DNA of 42,017 nucleotides. Origin: JBCBEX01 sp038528235. Lineage in GTDB: Bacteria; Bacteroidota; Rhodothermia; Rhodothermales; Rubricoccaceae. The notes under the pieces are model-generated. The model had not been told where the DNA came from, did no database searches, and saw only the letters and a list, made by a program, of their open reading frames with translations. The position numbers and the translations under genes were made by a program. Below, one piece after another: positions 7,551 to 15,744 of the stretch; positions within the stretch are counted from its first letter, which is position 1, and each line of letters begins with the position of its first letter. Location: contig JBCBEX010000031.1 in assembly GCA_038528235.1 (NCBI GenBank), positions 1 through 42,017 on the forward strand, written 5' to 3'.

Positions 7551-7877
7551 TCAACCACCAACGCGTCTTCGTAAGGCCTCCGAGAGTCGCGACGGGGTCT
7601 GTTCCCGTAGTGCCTCAGTGAAGGCGTCTCGCTCATCTAGTTCGCGGTCGATCTCAGCGCGATGGTCGAAATAGTAGGCCAGCGCGGCGTGTACGTCTCC
7701 AAGTGTGAGACCGTACTCAGTAGCAATGGCGTCGGCGCTCTGCCCGAGCCGCTCGTGCCAGACAGCGATGTCATGCACGGTGATGCGCCGCCCCGCAATG
7801 CGCGGCTTACCGCCGCAGACGCCAGGAGTAATATCCAAGTGGTGGTCGAGTACAGTCGCCGCCATGGCTTTCATCAC
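7551..7877 (-). CDS. DUF433 domain antitoxin
   Basis: 108 residues. The family signature is clear: LDITPGVCGGKPRIAGRRI, then VHDIAVWHERLG, followed by a helix-turn-helix-like IATEYGLTLGDVHAALAYYF. A charged helix (DHRAEIDRELDERDAFTEAL) and a short tail end the protein, probably the part that contacts the toxin. DUF433 proteins act as antitoxins, likely DNA-binding and autoregulatory, of DUF5615 PIN-like toxins, which matches the next gene. Several in-frame ATGs (7877, 7874, 7865) are possible; MAATVLDHHLD at 7865 would also give a family-like start. Confidence 0.82.
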   Translation of the reverse strand: MMKAMAATVLDHHLDITPGVCGGKPRIAGRRITVHDIAVWHERLGQSADAIATEYGLTLGDVHAALAYYFDHRAEIDRELDERDAFTEALREQTPSRLSEALRRRVGG

Positions 7878-7969
7878 AAAGGGCTGGTGAGATCGAGGAT
7901 CGCTAACGTCAGGGTTGAGGTGGGGTTGCGTAGCCGTTCCATCAGGCTTCCGGAACTACGCATTCCTAG

Positions 7970-8236
7970 TCAGCGGCTTCGCTCTTTTCGGTAGACGATC
8001 GCACGGACGCGCTCGTCGCTCAGGTAGTAAGGCTGGCCCGCTGCGTCATAGTGCGGACCAAGCAACTGCTCGACCGTCTCGTTCACGCTGAGGCCCTCGG
8101 CGCGGAGCGCTTCGAAGCGCGCACGCAAGAGCGCGTCGCGAACGGCGAGGTGGAGCGCCTGCGCCACGCGCGGGTCGTGCAGTGCGGCGAGGAGTACCTC
8201 GGCGGGAGGGAGGGAAGTGGCTGAGAGTAGAGGCAT
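7970..8236 (-). CDS. Small hypothetical protein
   Basis: 88 residues from ATG 8236, chosen over the longer frame because codons upstream run into the tmRNA terminator stem and encode an implausible Arg/Phe/Cys stretch. The protein is mostly helical (PPAEVLLAALHDPRVAQALHL, then AVRDALLRARFEALRAEG) and ends with a conserved-looking YYLSDERVRAIVYRKERSR. The last part resembles a short HTH or domain seen in small accessory proteins, but I cannot name a family. It sits between ssrA and the DUF433/DUF5615 pair. Confidence 0.5.
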   Translation of the reverse strand: MPLLSATSLPPAEVLLAALHDPRVAQALHLAVRDALLRARFEALRAEGLSVNETVEQLLGPHYDAAGQPYYLSDERVRAIVYRKERSR

Positions 8237-8286
8237 CGACCGGAATAAACGAAAAAACCGGCAGTGTTTCCGGCAGTGCCTAAACG

Positions 8287-8331
8287 AAAAGCGCCCTATT
8301 TCAGCCATTTTGGGCGAAATAGGGCGCTTTT
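8287..8331 (-). terminator. ssrA terminator (bidirectional, 16-bp stem)
   Basis: A perfect 16-bp inverted repeat (AAAAGCGCCCTATTTC at 8287-8302, complement at 8316-8331) has a 13-nt loop and A/T runs at both ends. It sits directly after the 3' end of tmRNA on the minus strand and could also act for plus-strand transcripts. A direct repeat of CGGCAGTG lies just beyond, near 8260-8280. Confidence 0.85.
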
Positions 8332-8334
8332 GTG

Positions 8335-8706
8335 TGGAGATGCCGGGAGTCGAACCCGGGTCCGAATAGGTCTACAGACCAGGCGTCTACATGCGTAGCT
8401 TGCTGGTTAGGGTCTTTACCGCGTCGGTATGGCCAGCGAGCCAACCTCCGTCACGGCGCATGCTGATTGAGATTCGCCCTTCACGCTCAGCGGGCGCGAT
8501 CTGGGCTAGTTCATCTAAGGTTGATGCCTCAGAGGCCTACCAATGAACGAGTAGACCAAGAGACAGATGGGGGCGTGTTACGCCGCCATCGCGTACGAGT
8601 AATCGTTCGCATTTATAGGTTACTCAACGTGGGTTGCGGGCGTGTTGAGCACCACCCGGCACGCAGCCTGCTGCGACTACCTACCCGTCGAAACCGTGTC
8701 ATCCCC
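8335..8706 (-). ncRNA. ssrA: tmRNA (transfer-messenger RNA)
   Basis: About 372 nt. The 5' end GGGGAUG pairs with CAUCUCC at the 3' end, forming a 7-bp acceptor stem with one G-U. The 5' region carries the typical GACACGGTTTCGAC, and the 3' T arm reads CCCGGGTTCGACTCCCGG. The tag reading frame (8578-8610, minus) starts at resume codon GCG and encodes ANDYSYAMAA followed by TAA, a normal ssrA degron ending in AA. CCA is not fully encoded (the DNA reads A-CAC after the acceptor), so it must be added. It is a standard one-piece tmRNA, which with SmpB rescues stalled ribosomes and tags truncated proteins for proteolysis. It is flanked by a terminator on each side. Confidence 0.95.
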
Positions 8707-8720
8707 AATATGTGAAAGAG

Positions 8721-8744
8721 CGGCCTGTGCAAAAGCGCAGGCCG
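8721..8744 (-). terminator. Hairpin terminator after the lipoprotein gene
   Basis: CGGCCTG (8721-8727) pairs with CAGGCCG (8738-8744), extended by two inner G-C pairs across a mismatch, around a central AAAA/TTTT loop. On the minus strand it lies about 40 bp after the lipoprotein stop and about 15 bp before tmRNA starts, so it probably ends the lipoprotein transcript. The T tract after it is weak (CTCTTTC). Confidence 0.55.
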
Positions 8745-8782
8745 TCATAAACCAACAGCACGAACCGAGGTTCCTAAATGCG

Positions 8783-9286
8783 TTAGGACTCAGCCTTATC
8801 TCGCTTGCGCGCGGTGCCCAGCATCTGCAGCCCCTCGGCTTCAAACGCCTCTTCTAACGCAGGAAGCAGCGCACGCCTCAAACCCGGATTGAGATACGGC
8901 AGCTTCGAGCGCCCCCCCACGAGATAGTGACGATAGGGGTGCACGTGCACGCGGACGAATCCCCCCGAAAGGGGCACCACTTCGAGCGTCACCTCCGTGC
9001 GATAGAGCCCCAGATTGCTCACGGTACGCGCCTCCGTGCGCAGCGTCGCAGCCTCGTACGGAGCCGGGGCCAGCGTCCACTCTGCCCGCTCAAGGGCACG
9101 GGAGGCAACCTCAATCAGCATCGGTGAGTCCGTGCTGGGCAGAGCCTCTTCCACAGGCACGGTTGCCCCGTCCGAGGCTACATCCAGTACAGAGGATGGC
9201 GCAAAGTCGCGGTAGAGTGGCGAGACAGAGGGCGCACAGCCACTAACGAGGCCGAGCAGCACGCAAACCAGGACAGCAAAGCGCAT
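8783..9286 (-). CDS. Predicted lipoprotein of unknown function
   Basis: 167 residues from ATG 9286, chosen because it gives a clean lipoprotein signal (MRFAVLVCVLLGLVSGC, lipobox LVSGC). The mature part begins APSVSPLYRDFA, has an alpha/beta pattern, and contains EVTLEVVPLSGGFVRVHVHPYRHYL split over two strands plus a C-terminal amphipathic helix (ALLPALEEAFEAEGLQML). The N-terminal SPLYRDF followed by a two-strand core is reminiscent of small outer-membrane assembly-type lipoproteins, but I recognise no family. Probably anchored to the outer or inner membrane facing the periplasm. Confidence 0.75.
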   Translation of the reverse strand: MRFAVLVCVLLGLVSGCAPSVSPLYRDFAPSSVLDVASDGATVPVEEALPSTDSPMLIEVASRALERAEWTLAPAPYEAATLRTEARTVSNLGLYRTEVTLEVVPLSGGFVRVHVHPYRHYLVGGRSKLPYLNPGLRRALLPALEEAFEAEGLQMLGTARKRDKAES

Positions 9287-9415
9287 TGTGAAGCGAGCGA
9301 TCAACAGAGAGGACCTAGACTCCAACAATACCGAGACGACGGCCACCGCGCAGGGCAAAACCACGCGCTGCGGGGGCGTGCCCTGAACAAGCTCGGCGAA
9401 AAACTGCGTACCCAC

Positions 9416-9461
9416 AAAAAAAGGCCGGGCGGACGTGCTCACCCATACACGTCCGCCCGGC
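9416..9461 (-). terminator. Strong intrinsic terminator (minus strand) without an upstream ORF
   Basis: A 14-bp perfect stem (GCCGGGCGGACGTG at 9424-9437, partner 9448-9461) with a 10-nt loop is followed on the minus strand by seven T residues (complement of the A run 9416-9422). It lies 130 bp upstream of the lipoprotein gene on the same strand. Nothing protein-coding precedes it for several hundred bases, so it probably ends a non-coding transcript. Confidence 0.8.
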
Positions 9462-9560
9462 TTCGCTGGGACTCGCCGAGGCGAGTCGTCAGCAAGTTGC
9501 TTCTTCAGAGAATCAGGAGGCACTACCGAAGTTGCTTGCCGTTTCTATGTCAAGGCGTAT
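9416..9560 (-). ncRNA. Candidate small RNA ending at an orphan terminator
   Basis: Read on the minus strand, bases ~9560 to 9416 contain TTGACA (near 9555), complementary segments GCAAG...CTTGC enclosing CTTC...GAAG, a perfect GACTCGC-CGAG-type hairpin (9470-9487), then the strong terminator. The nested complementarity suggests a structured RNA of about 100-150 nt. It does not match 4.5S/SRP, RNase P or 6S signatures that I can recall. The 5' end is not determined. It could also be a leader or attenuator of the lipoprotein gene. Confidence 0.4.
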
Positions 9561-9784
9561 GCCAAAGCCCCTACCCCCCGATTGGGGGCGTTTTCGCAGG
9601 TGTGCGCTGGGAAGCTGTGCACTTAGCTAGACACCGCTGTCCAGCCATGAGGGACGTACCCACTCTCCCAGGGCGGAGGCCAATTCGGTGAAGACCCAAC
9701 GCAGACCTCGTCGAGATTGGATCAGAAGTGGGGAAAACACGTGCCACTAGGCCATTCTCAAAGGACCATGCGTCGGTGCACGCG

Positions 9785-9792
9785 TATCTTTG
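9785..9792 (+). promoter_or_regulatory. -7 promoter element TATCTTTG upstream of the bS22-like gene
   Basis: This is an exact match to the Bacteroidota TAnnTTTG -7 consensus, 65-72 bp before the ATG. The flanking bases (GCGTATCTTTGG) are shared with the element before serC. No clear -33 TTTG is visible. Confidence 0.5.
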
Positions 9793-9856
9793 GGACCTTT
9801 GCCCGGCGAGATTTCGTGTTTCGTCGAAACCTTACGTCGCCAGCCCCCCCATTGCT

Positions 9857-9949
9857 ATGCCCAGCGGCCGCAAGCGCAAACGCCACAAGATTGCTACCCA
9901 TAAGCGCAAGAAGCGTCTCCGGAAGAATCGCCACAAGAAGAAGAAGTAG
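9857..9949 (+). CDS. AURKAIP1/COX24 (mS38/bS22-type) small ribosomal peptide
   Basis: Only 30 residues, starting MPSGRKRKRHKIATHKRKK and ending in RKNRHKKKK, almost entirely Lys/Arg/His. This is the pattern of the AURKAIP1/COX24 domain, related to mitochondrial mS38 and to the small bS22 peptide bound near the decoding centre of some bacterial 30S subunits. The ATG at 9857 is chosen from family length; the longer upstream frame has no coding character. A -7 promoter element lies upstream, so the gene is probably monocistronic. A ribosomal role is inferred from the family. Confidence 0.8.
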   Translation: MPSGRKRKRHKIATHKRKKRLRKNRHKKKK

Positions 9950-10055
9950 CGCGGCCCTTCCCTCGTCGCTCTGTTCGACCGCTGCGTTGACCGTCAGGTT
10001 GGCGCAGCGTTTCTGCGTGCACGCGTCTCACAGATCGTATCAGCCACGCACGCCG

Positions 10056-10063
10056 TATCTTGG
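10056..10063 (+). promoter_or_regulatory. -7 promoter-like element TATCTTGG upstream of the YtxH-like gene
   Basis: Resembles TAnnTTTG with one mismatch and shares the CCGTATCTT context of three other sites in the window. It lies 36-43 bp before ATG 10099. Confidence 0.4.
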
Positions 10064-10098
10064 AGGGTCCCTGCTCCCCCTTTGATGCCGCCCCTTTG

Positions 10099-10440
10099 AT
10101 GAACGATCTCCCTCCCACCTCTCCTGGTTCGTCCTCGCTCGGGTCGTCCGTGCGCGGGGCGGTCGTCGGCACGCTGATTGGCGGCGCGGTCGGATTCGGG
10201 CTCGGCCTGCTGCTCGCGCCAGACAAAGGAGCCATCTCACGCCGCCGTTTCGCGTTCATGCTCGATTCCTGGGCGCAGGGCGTTGCAGGCTGGCTCGACC
10301 GCATGGACGCGGAGGCTACCGAGCGTGACGCGCGCCAGTCGAGCCAGGCGCTCGTGGCTGACGCCCAGAAGCAGGCCGAGGCCCTGCTTGAAGAGGCCGA
10401 GTCGCTCATGAAGCAAGCGCGAGCCCGACGCGGCGCCTAA
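10099..10440 (+). CDS. YtxH-like small membrane protein
   Basis: 113 residues from ATG 10099. A Ser/Pro-rich N terminus precedes a glycine-rich hydrophobic segment (VVGTLIGGAVGFGLGLLLAP) ending with the APDKG motif that marks YtxH-type proteins. A basic patch (SRRRF) and a long amphipathic helix (ARQSSQALVADAQKQAEALL, then EEAESLMKQARARRG) follow. YtxH-like proteins are small inner-membrane proteins often linked to stress responses, with no defined activity. The C-terminal helix suggests oligomerisation. The start at 10060 would add 13 residues without membrane or family character. Confidence 0.7.
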   Translation: MNDLPPTSPGSSSLGSSVRGAVVGTLIGGAVGFGLGLLLAPDKGAISRRRFAFMLDSWAQGVAGWLDRMDAEATERDARQSSQALVADAQKQAEALLEEAESLMKQARARRGA

Positions 10441-10554
10441 TCGCTCCTCTCCCCAAAGCGCTCCTGGAACTATCCCAGACGCGCCCCCCTCGTGCTCGCC
10501 CGGCGACGCAGCGACGCACGCTCTTTCACCTCCTCACTCCGCAGCTTCGTCTAC

Positions 10555-11520
10555 ATGGTGGGCTTTTCGATCCTCCTACCCAGCGCGGAGGGCAAAGAGT
10601 CTGGCGGCAATCCCTTCGCGCCAGACATGTTCGACTACCGCACGTCGGACACCTTCAACTACTTCTCGCGCCTCAACCACGAGCGCCGGGCGCTCATCGA
10701 TGCACTCCATGCGCACATCGACGGGGCCGACGATGACACGCTCCAGAAACTCTTCGGCGTGCAGGGCACCACGTTGGAAGCGGCCGTCAGAGCCAATCTG
10801 AACGTCTACGACAGCCCGCTCATGTCGGCCATCGAGCGCTACGGGCCTGGGGTGATGTACAAGTCCATCGACTTCCAAGCGCTCCCCACCGGCGCGCAGC
10901 GGCGCCTCCTCGAAAACGGGATCATCTTCTCGGGCCTGTTCGGCATCCTCCGTCCCGACGACCTCATCCCCGAGTACAAGCTCAAGATGGACGCCTCGGT
11001 GGACGAGATCGGGCGCGTGTCGAGCTTCTGGAAGCCTATCCTCTCCCCTGCTCTCAACGAGGCCCTCGCGGGCAAATTCGTCTGGAACCTCTTGCCCGGC
11101 GTACACCAGGCTGCCTGGGACGACGATGGCTCCTATCGCGCCATGGTGCAGGTGAAGTTCTACCGCCAGGACGAGAGCGGCGAGCGCAAGGCTGTCACGC
11201 ACGGCGTCAAAGAGCTGCGCGGCGCCCTCGTCGGCTTCATCGTGCAGGATGTCACCGACTCCATCGAGGGGCTCGCAGACTGGGAAGCACCCGACGGCTA
11301 CGAACTCGACATGGACGCGACCGAGTTCGACGACGCCACGAAGACTGGCACCGTCGTCCTCGTCCAGTATCCCGACTGGGAAGCCCGCCGCGCCGCCCGC
11401 GAGGCAGCGCGGCTCGAGGAGGAAGCGAACAAGCCCAAGCGGGTCCGCCGCTCCGACGACGAGGACGAGAACGAGCAGATCGAAGAGCCCGACGACGAAC
11501 CCGTCAGCGACGACGACTGA
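10555..11520 (+). CDS. yaaA: YaaA/UPF0246 family peroxide-stress-type protein
   Basis: 321 residues from ATG 10555, where the typical family opening lies (FSILLPSAEGKESGG). Also present are the helical part (FNYFSRLNHERRALIDAL), a conserved YDSPLMSAIERYGPGVMY, the FSGLFGILRPDDLIPEYKLKM segment split by the family loop, and SFWKPILSPALNEAL. YaaA in E. coli binds DNA and limits iron-driven oxidative damage; this variant resembles the EGK-type subfamily common in Actinobacteria and Bacteroidota. The last ~50 residues form a highly charged tail (EARRAAREAARLEEEANKP, then acidic DDEDENEQIEEPDDEP) that is not part of the family core. Confidence 0.8.
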   Translation: MVGFSILLPSAEGKESGGNPFAPDMFDYRTSDTFNYFSRLNHERRALIDALHAHIDGADDDTLQKLFGVQGTTLEAAVRANLNVYDSPLMSAIERYGPGVMYKSIDFQALPTGAQRRLLENGIIFSGLFGILRPDDLIPEYKLKMDASVDEIGRVSSFWKPILSPALNEALAGKFVWNLLPGVHQAAWDDDGSYRAMVQVKFYRQDESGERKAVTHGVKELRGALVGFIVQDVTDSIEGLADWEAPDGYELDMDATEFDDATKTGTVVLVQYPDWEARRAAREAARLEEEANKPKRVRRSDDEDENEQIEEPDDEPVSDDD

Positions 11521-11546
11521 TCGGCGCTAGTCCCCAGTTGACGTGC

Positions 11547-11903
11547 CTAATCGAGGTCTGCGTCGGGGATGTAGTCGTCCTCGCCGAAGCCGAGAACCGG
11601 ATAGCAGAGCCACGGCGTGAGGAAGAGGCCGATCCCGAAGAGCACACTCCGCCCGAAGCGCTCCGCCACAGCCTGCGTGACCAGGACGCCCACAACGGCG
11701 TTCACGAGCGGCAGCAGGTAAAGCACAATCCACCAATCCGGCTTCTCGGCGATCTGCACCAGCACGAACAGGTTGAGCACGGGCACGAGCGCCATCCAGC
11801 CAGCGTAGCCCGCCTTCTCGAAGGTCATCCACAACCCGGCTACGGTAACCGCAGCGACGAACAGCACGGTGAGGGCGATAGATCCAACTACGAAGTCTTC
11901 CAT
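11547..11903 (-). CDS. DUF5684 small multi-pass membrane protein
   Basis: 118 residues. Four hydrophobic segments include ALTVLFVAAVTVAGLWMTF, AGWMALVPVLNLFVLVQIA, WWIVLYLLPLVNAVVGVLV and VLFGIGLFLTPWLCYPVLGF. The paired P(V/L)xN motifs between segments and the final LGFGEDDY are typical of DUF5684. The short acidic tail ends in DADLD. No catalytic residues are visible and the family function is unknown. ATG 11903 is chosen because upstream codons lack membrane or family character. The gene converges with the yaaA-like gene, 26 bp apart. Confidence 0.8.
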   Translation of the reverse strand: MEDFVVGSIALTVLFVAAVTVAGLWMTFEKAGYAGWMALVPVLNLFVLVQIAEKPDWWIVLYLLPLVNAVVGVLVTQAVAERFGRSVLFGIGLFLTPWLCYPVLGFGEDDYIPDADLD

Positions 11904-12095
11904 GGGGTGAGGCTGATGAGAAACGCCGCGCGATACGGGAGGAGCGCCGCTTAAGATGCAGCGCCGAAGCCCGACCAGGCACGCCTCATGCGACGAAGAG
12001 TCCGAGAGAACGCGCCCATGCGTTGACGACGGCGCGCCGCCGCTCCACCTTTTGACCCAACCTCCTCGTCTCCTATCCTGCCACCTGTCGCACCG

Positions 12096-12755
12096 ATGCT
12101 CCGTTTTGCCTGCACCTCTGCTCCTTACCTCGACGCGCTTCGATCGGAAGGGCTGCCGGCTGGGACCGCGCTCTACGAAACGCGCGCCGAGGTGAAGGCC
12201 GACTGCCGAGAGCGCCACGCCGAGGCGAAGCGGCTCGTCGTTGTCGACACGGCAGAGCTGGCGGTGGACGAGGCGGGAGCGCTGGCCGTCCCGGCGCCAC
12301 CGGACCGGCTGCTCAACCTCGACCCCTACATGCCACCGCGTGAGGTGGTGGCCGCGGGCGGCCTCGTCGTCCGCATGCACCGAGGCACTCCTGAGGTGCT
12401 GCTGATCCATCGGCGCGGGGTGTGGGACCTGCCCAAAGGCAAGCAGGACGACGGCGAGACAGTTGCGGAGACCGCACTCCGCGAAGTGCGGGAAGAAGTC
12501 GGCATCGAAACGCTGCGCGCACTTGGCGCAGCCGATGTCACGATGCACGGCTATGCCGAGAAGGGACGCTACCGGGTAAAGACGACCCACTGGTACTGGA
12601 TGACGACCCCGCAGACGACGTTCGTCCCTGAGGAGCGCGAGGGCATTGAGCAGGTTGCCTACGTGCCCTGGGATGAGGCTCGCGCGCGGCTCGGCTACGA
12701 CACGCTCCGCGACCTCTTCGACGGCCTCGACCCAGCGACGATACTCGAGGCCTAG
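12096..12755 (+). CDS. NUDIX hydrolase
   Basis: 219 residues. A complete Nudix box sits at residues 115-137: G115, E121, R129-E130, E133-E134, G136, matching GX5EX7REUXEEXGU. The core starts near residue 84 (EVVAAGGLVVR; VLLIHRRGVWDLPKGK). The N-terminal ~80 residues form an extra region with an LRSEGLPAG motif seen in Bacteroidota Nudix proteins of this type. The substrate cannot be inferred from the sequence; nucleoside diphosphate derivatives such as NTPs, Ap4A or sugar nucleotides are typical. The 3' end overlaps the convergent membrane-protein gene by 4 bp. Confidence 0.9.
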   Translation: MLRFACTSAPYLDALRSEGLPAGTALYETRAEVKADCRERHAEAKRLVVVDTAELAVDEAGALAVPAPPDRLLNLDPYMPPREVVAAGGLVVRMHRGTPEVLLIHRRGVWDLPKGKQDDGETVAETALREVREEVGIETLRALGAADVTMHGYAEKGRYRVKTTHWYWMTTPQTTFVPEEREGIEQVAYVPWDEARARLGYDTLRDLFDGLDPATILEA

Positions 12756-13789
12756 CGCGACCCGGCGAGGCGCTGCCGCAGCGCTTCGGTGAAGGCATCA
12801 GGCTCGTCCACGCGAAGGCCTACGAGCGTCACGGTTTTGCGTATACCGTACGGACCCACCGCCTGAACCGGGAAGCGGAGCACGAGCAGCCGCTGTGGTG
12901 TATCGAAGCCACCGAGGTTGAGGTAGCCCTGTACGTTCTTGAGCGCCGCCGGACGAGTGATGCGCCGGAGCTCGTCGATCTTGTCGAGGGGTACGTCCAC
13001 GCGCCACCGTAGCCCGAGCCGAGCGCGAAGCAGCGCGCCTGTTTCGCCCTCGTGAAGCGTCGTCGGCCGCTGGCGCGTGGCGCGGAAGTCGCCGAGGAGC
13101 CAGACGAGCGCGTAGGCCGAGACGACGAAGTGCAGCCAGGCCCACCCCGGCGCTACGTGGGTGAGGAGCACATGAACGCCCCCTAGTTCGAGCGTACCGC
13201 CGACCAGGCCCGCCACGAGCACGAACCTATAGCTGCTCGTCCGGTGGCTGGTGAAACGCTCGACTTCGCTCGATGCTTTGGGGAGCGGAGCCGCCGGACC
13301 GAGGGCATAGCGCAGCACGGCGAGCTCGTAGGTGAGCGCCTCTGCCGCCGGGCCAGGCACCGCAGCCGTGAGCCCGGCGCGCAGCCGCGTCAGTACATCG
13401 TCCGCCTCGCTTGCGCGCACCGCACGCGCCACGCGGCCGACCCGCACGAGCACGAGCGCAAGCACGCCGACTTCGAGGAACGGAGCAGCGAGATAGACCC
13501 ACTGCACAGGCGCGGCGTAGGCCTCAGGAAGAATGGTCCCGGCGAGCCATGCGCAGCCCAACGCCACTGGGAGTATACTCGCTGCTGACCACCCACGCGG
13601 CTTGGCCACGAGCACGTAGAACAGCCCCGGCACCAGGGCAACGAGGTCGAGCAGCACCCCCCATGCCAGTACCTCCGGTTGCTCGAACACCGCCACGCGC
13701 GGTCCCACGCTGATCGCCACGGTGAGAATGACGACCGTCGCCAACCCAAAGCCAGCGAGCGAGGTGCGAGGCGTAAGAGAAAGGGTCAC
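12752..13789 (-). CDS. Multi-pass membrane protein of unknown function
   Basis: 345 residues. The N-terminal ~115 residues hold four hydrophobic segments (GFGLATVVILTVAISVG; WGVLLDLVALVPGLFYVLVA; ILPVALGCAWLAGTILP; LEVGVLALVLVRVGRVA). A cytosolic-like helical stretch follows, then two more segments (FVLVAGLVGGTLELGGVHVLL; LHFVVSAYALVWLLG). The C-terminal ~100 residues are soluble and beta-rich (WRVDVPLDKIDELRRI; LLVLRFPVQAVGPYG; VTLVGLRVDEP), resembling a PH-like domain as in DUF304-type proteins. I recognise no named family. The gene sits between hisB (upstream, same strand, 21-bp gap) and the Nudix gene. Confidence 0.65.
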   Translation of the reverse strand: MTLSLTPRTSLAGFGLATVVILTVAISVGPRVAVFEQPEVLAWGVLLDLVALVPGLFYVLVAKPRGWSAASILPVALGCAWLAGTILPEAYAAPVQWVYLAAPFLEVGVLALVLVRVGRVARAVRASEADDVLTRLRAGLTAAVPGPAAEALTYELAVLRYALGPAAPLPKASSEVERFTSHRTSSYRFVLVAGLVGGTLELGGVHVLLTHVAPGWAWLHFVVSAYALVWLLGDFRATRQRPTTLHEGETGALLRARLGLRWRVDVPLDKIDELRRITRPAALKNVQGYLNLGGFDTPQRLLVLRFPVQAVGPYGIRKTVTLVGLRVDEPDAFTEALRQRLAGSR

Positions 13790-13810
13790 GGCGTGTCCGT
13801 ATAGGCTTTC

Positions 13811-14434
13811 CTACAGCGCTTCCTTCGTGCTTGGGAGGCGATCGCCGTGCAGATCGCGGGCGACGGCCTGACGCAGCGCGCGAGCTGCCGCCTTGAAGAG
13901 CGCCTCGATGCGGTGGTGGTCGTTGCCGCCGTAGAGCACCGCGAGGTGGAGGTTGCACCGTGCCTGCTCGGCGAAGCTGTACCAGAAGTGCTGCACCATC
14001 TCGGTCGAGAGATCGCCCACGCGCTCGCGGTCGAAACTTGCGTCGAAGACGAGGTAGAAGCGGCCCGAGAGGTCCACGACGCCACGGGCGAGCGCCTCGT
14101 CCATCGGCACAGTGGCGTGGCCATAGCGCGCGATGTAGGCCTTGTCGCCGAGCGCCTGCGCGAACGCCTGCCCAAGTGCGATGCCGACATCCTCGACGGT
14201 GTGGTGGTCGTCCACGTGGAGATCACCCTCGCAGCGGACGGTGAGGCCGAAGCGCCCGTGCCGCGCGAAGAGGTCGAGCATATGGTCGAGGAAGCCAACG
14301 CCGGTGGCATTGTCGTAGGCCGGCGTGCCCACGGGGTCCAGGTGCACCTCGACCGACACGCGCGTCTCGGCGGTGGCGCGTTCGACGGACGCAGAGCGCG
14401 GGGAGAGCGAGGAAGTCGGAAGCGCTTCGAGCAC
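13811..14434 (-). CDS. hisB: Imidazoleglycerol-phosphate dehydratase
   Basis: 207 residues from GTG 14434; the family is normally 195-200 residues and no ATG fits. It catalyses the dehydration of imidazole glycerol phosphate to imidazole acetol phosphate in histidine biosynthesis. The two metal-binding motifs are intact: GVGFLDHMLDLFARHG near residue 46, DDHHTVEDVGIALGQAF near 80, and later GGNDHHRIEALFKA with paired histidines. It is the monofunctional enzyme without the phosphatase domain of E. coli HisB. No other his genes are in the window. A TATCTTTT element lies 31-38 bp upstream of the start. Confidence 0.92.
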   Translation of the reverse strand: MLEALPTSSLSPRSASVERATAETRVSVEVHLDPVGTPAYDNATGVGFLDHMLDLFARHGRFGLTVRCEGDLHVDDHHTVEDVGIALGQAFAQALGDKAYIARYGHATVPMDEALARGVVDLSGRFYLVFDASFDRERVGDLSTEMVQHFWYSFAEQARCNLHLAVLYGGNDHHRIEALFKAAARALRQAVARDLHGDRLPSTKEAL

Positions 14435-14464
14435 AGGCGGGTACGAAAAGGGGTAAAGAAGCCG

Positions 14465-14472
14465 AAAAGATA
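14465..14472 (-). promoter_or_regulatory. -7 promoter-like element TATCTTTT upstream of hisB
   Basis: On the minus strand the sequence CCGTATCTTTTC resembles the TAnnTTTG consensus with one mismatch. It shares its 5' flank with the elements before serC and two other genes. It lies about 31 bp before the GTG start. Confidence 0.4.
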
Positions 14473-14544
14473 CGGGGCCGCAGCGCTCGCCCGGGAAACC
14501 CGCCGCAGCGCAGCACGCTTCATTTTTAACTCCGACCACCATCG

Positions 14545-15726
<1,182 letters not shown>

Positions 15727-15744
15727 CCGCTCCGGCGTGCTGAC

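Larger units (their letters stand above)
9287..9856. other. 570-bp region without an ORF, holding a candidate small RNA and a promoter
   Basis: No credible protein gene is seen on either strand. The left part holds a strong minus-strand terminator (9416-9461). Upstream of it are a 7-bp hairpin with CGAG loop (9470-9487) and a CCCCC/GGGGG hairpin near 9574-9590. The right part leads into the small ribosomal peptide gene and carries a TATCTTTG promoter element. See the ncRNA candidate entry. Confidence 0.4.

Noticed and set aside
8237..8334. Duplicate of the ssrA 3' end as an attachment site within the window
   Set aside because: No second copy of the tmRNA 3' sequence was seen between 2 and 8.2 kb.
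9497..9691. Plus-strand small ORFs between the lipoprotein and ribosomal peptide genes
   Set aside because: Unlike any protein pattern and overlapping stem-loop structures; more likely non-coding.
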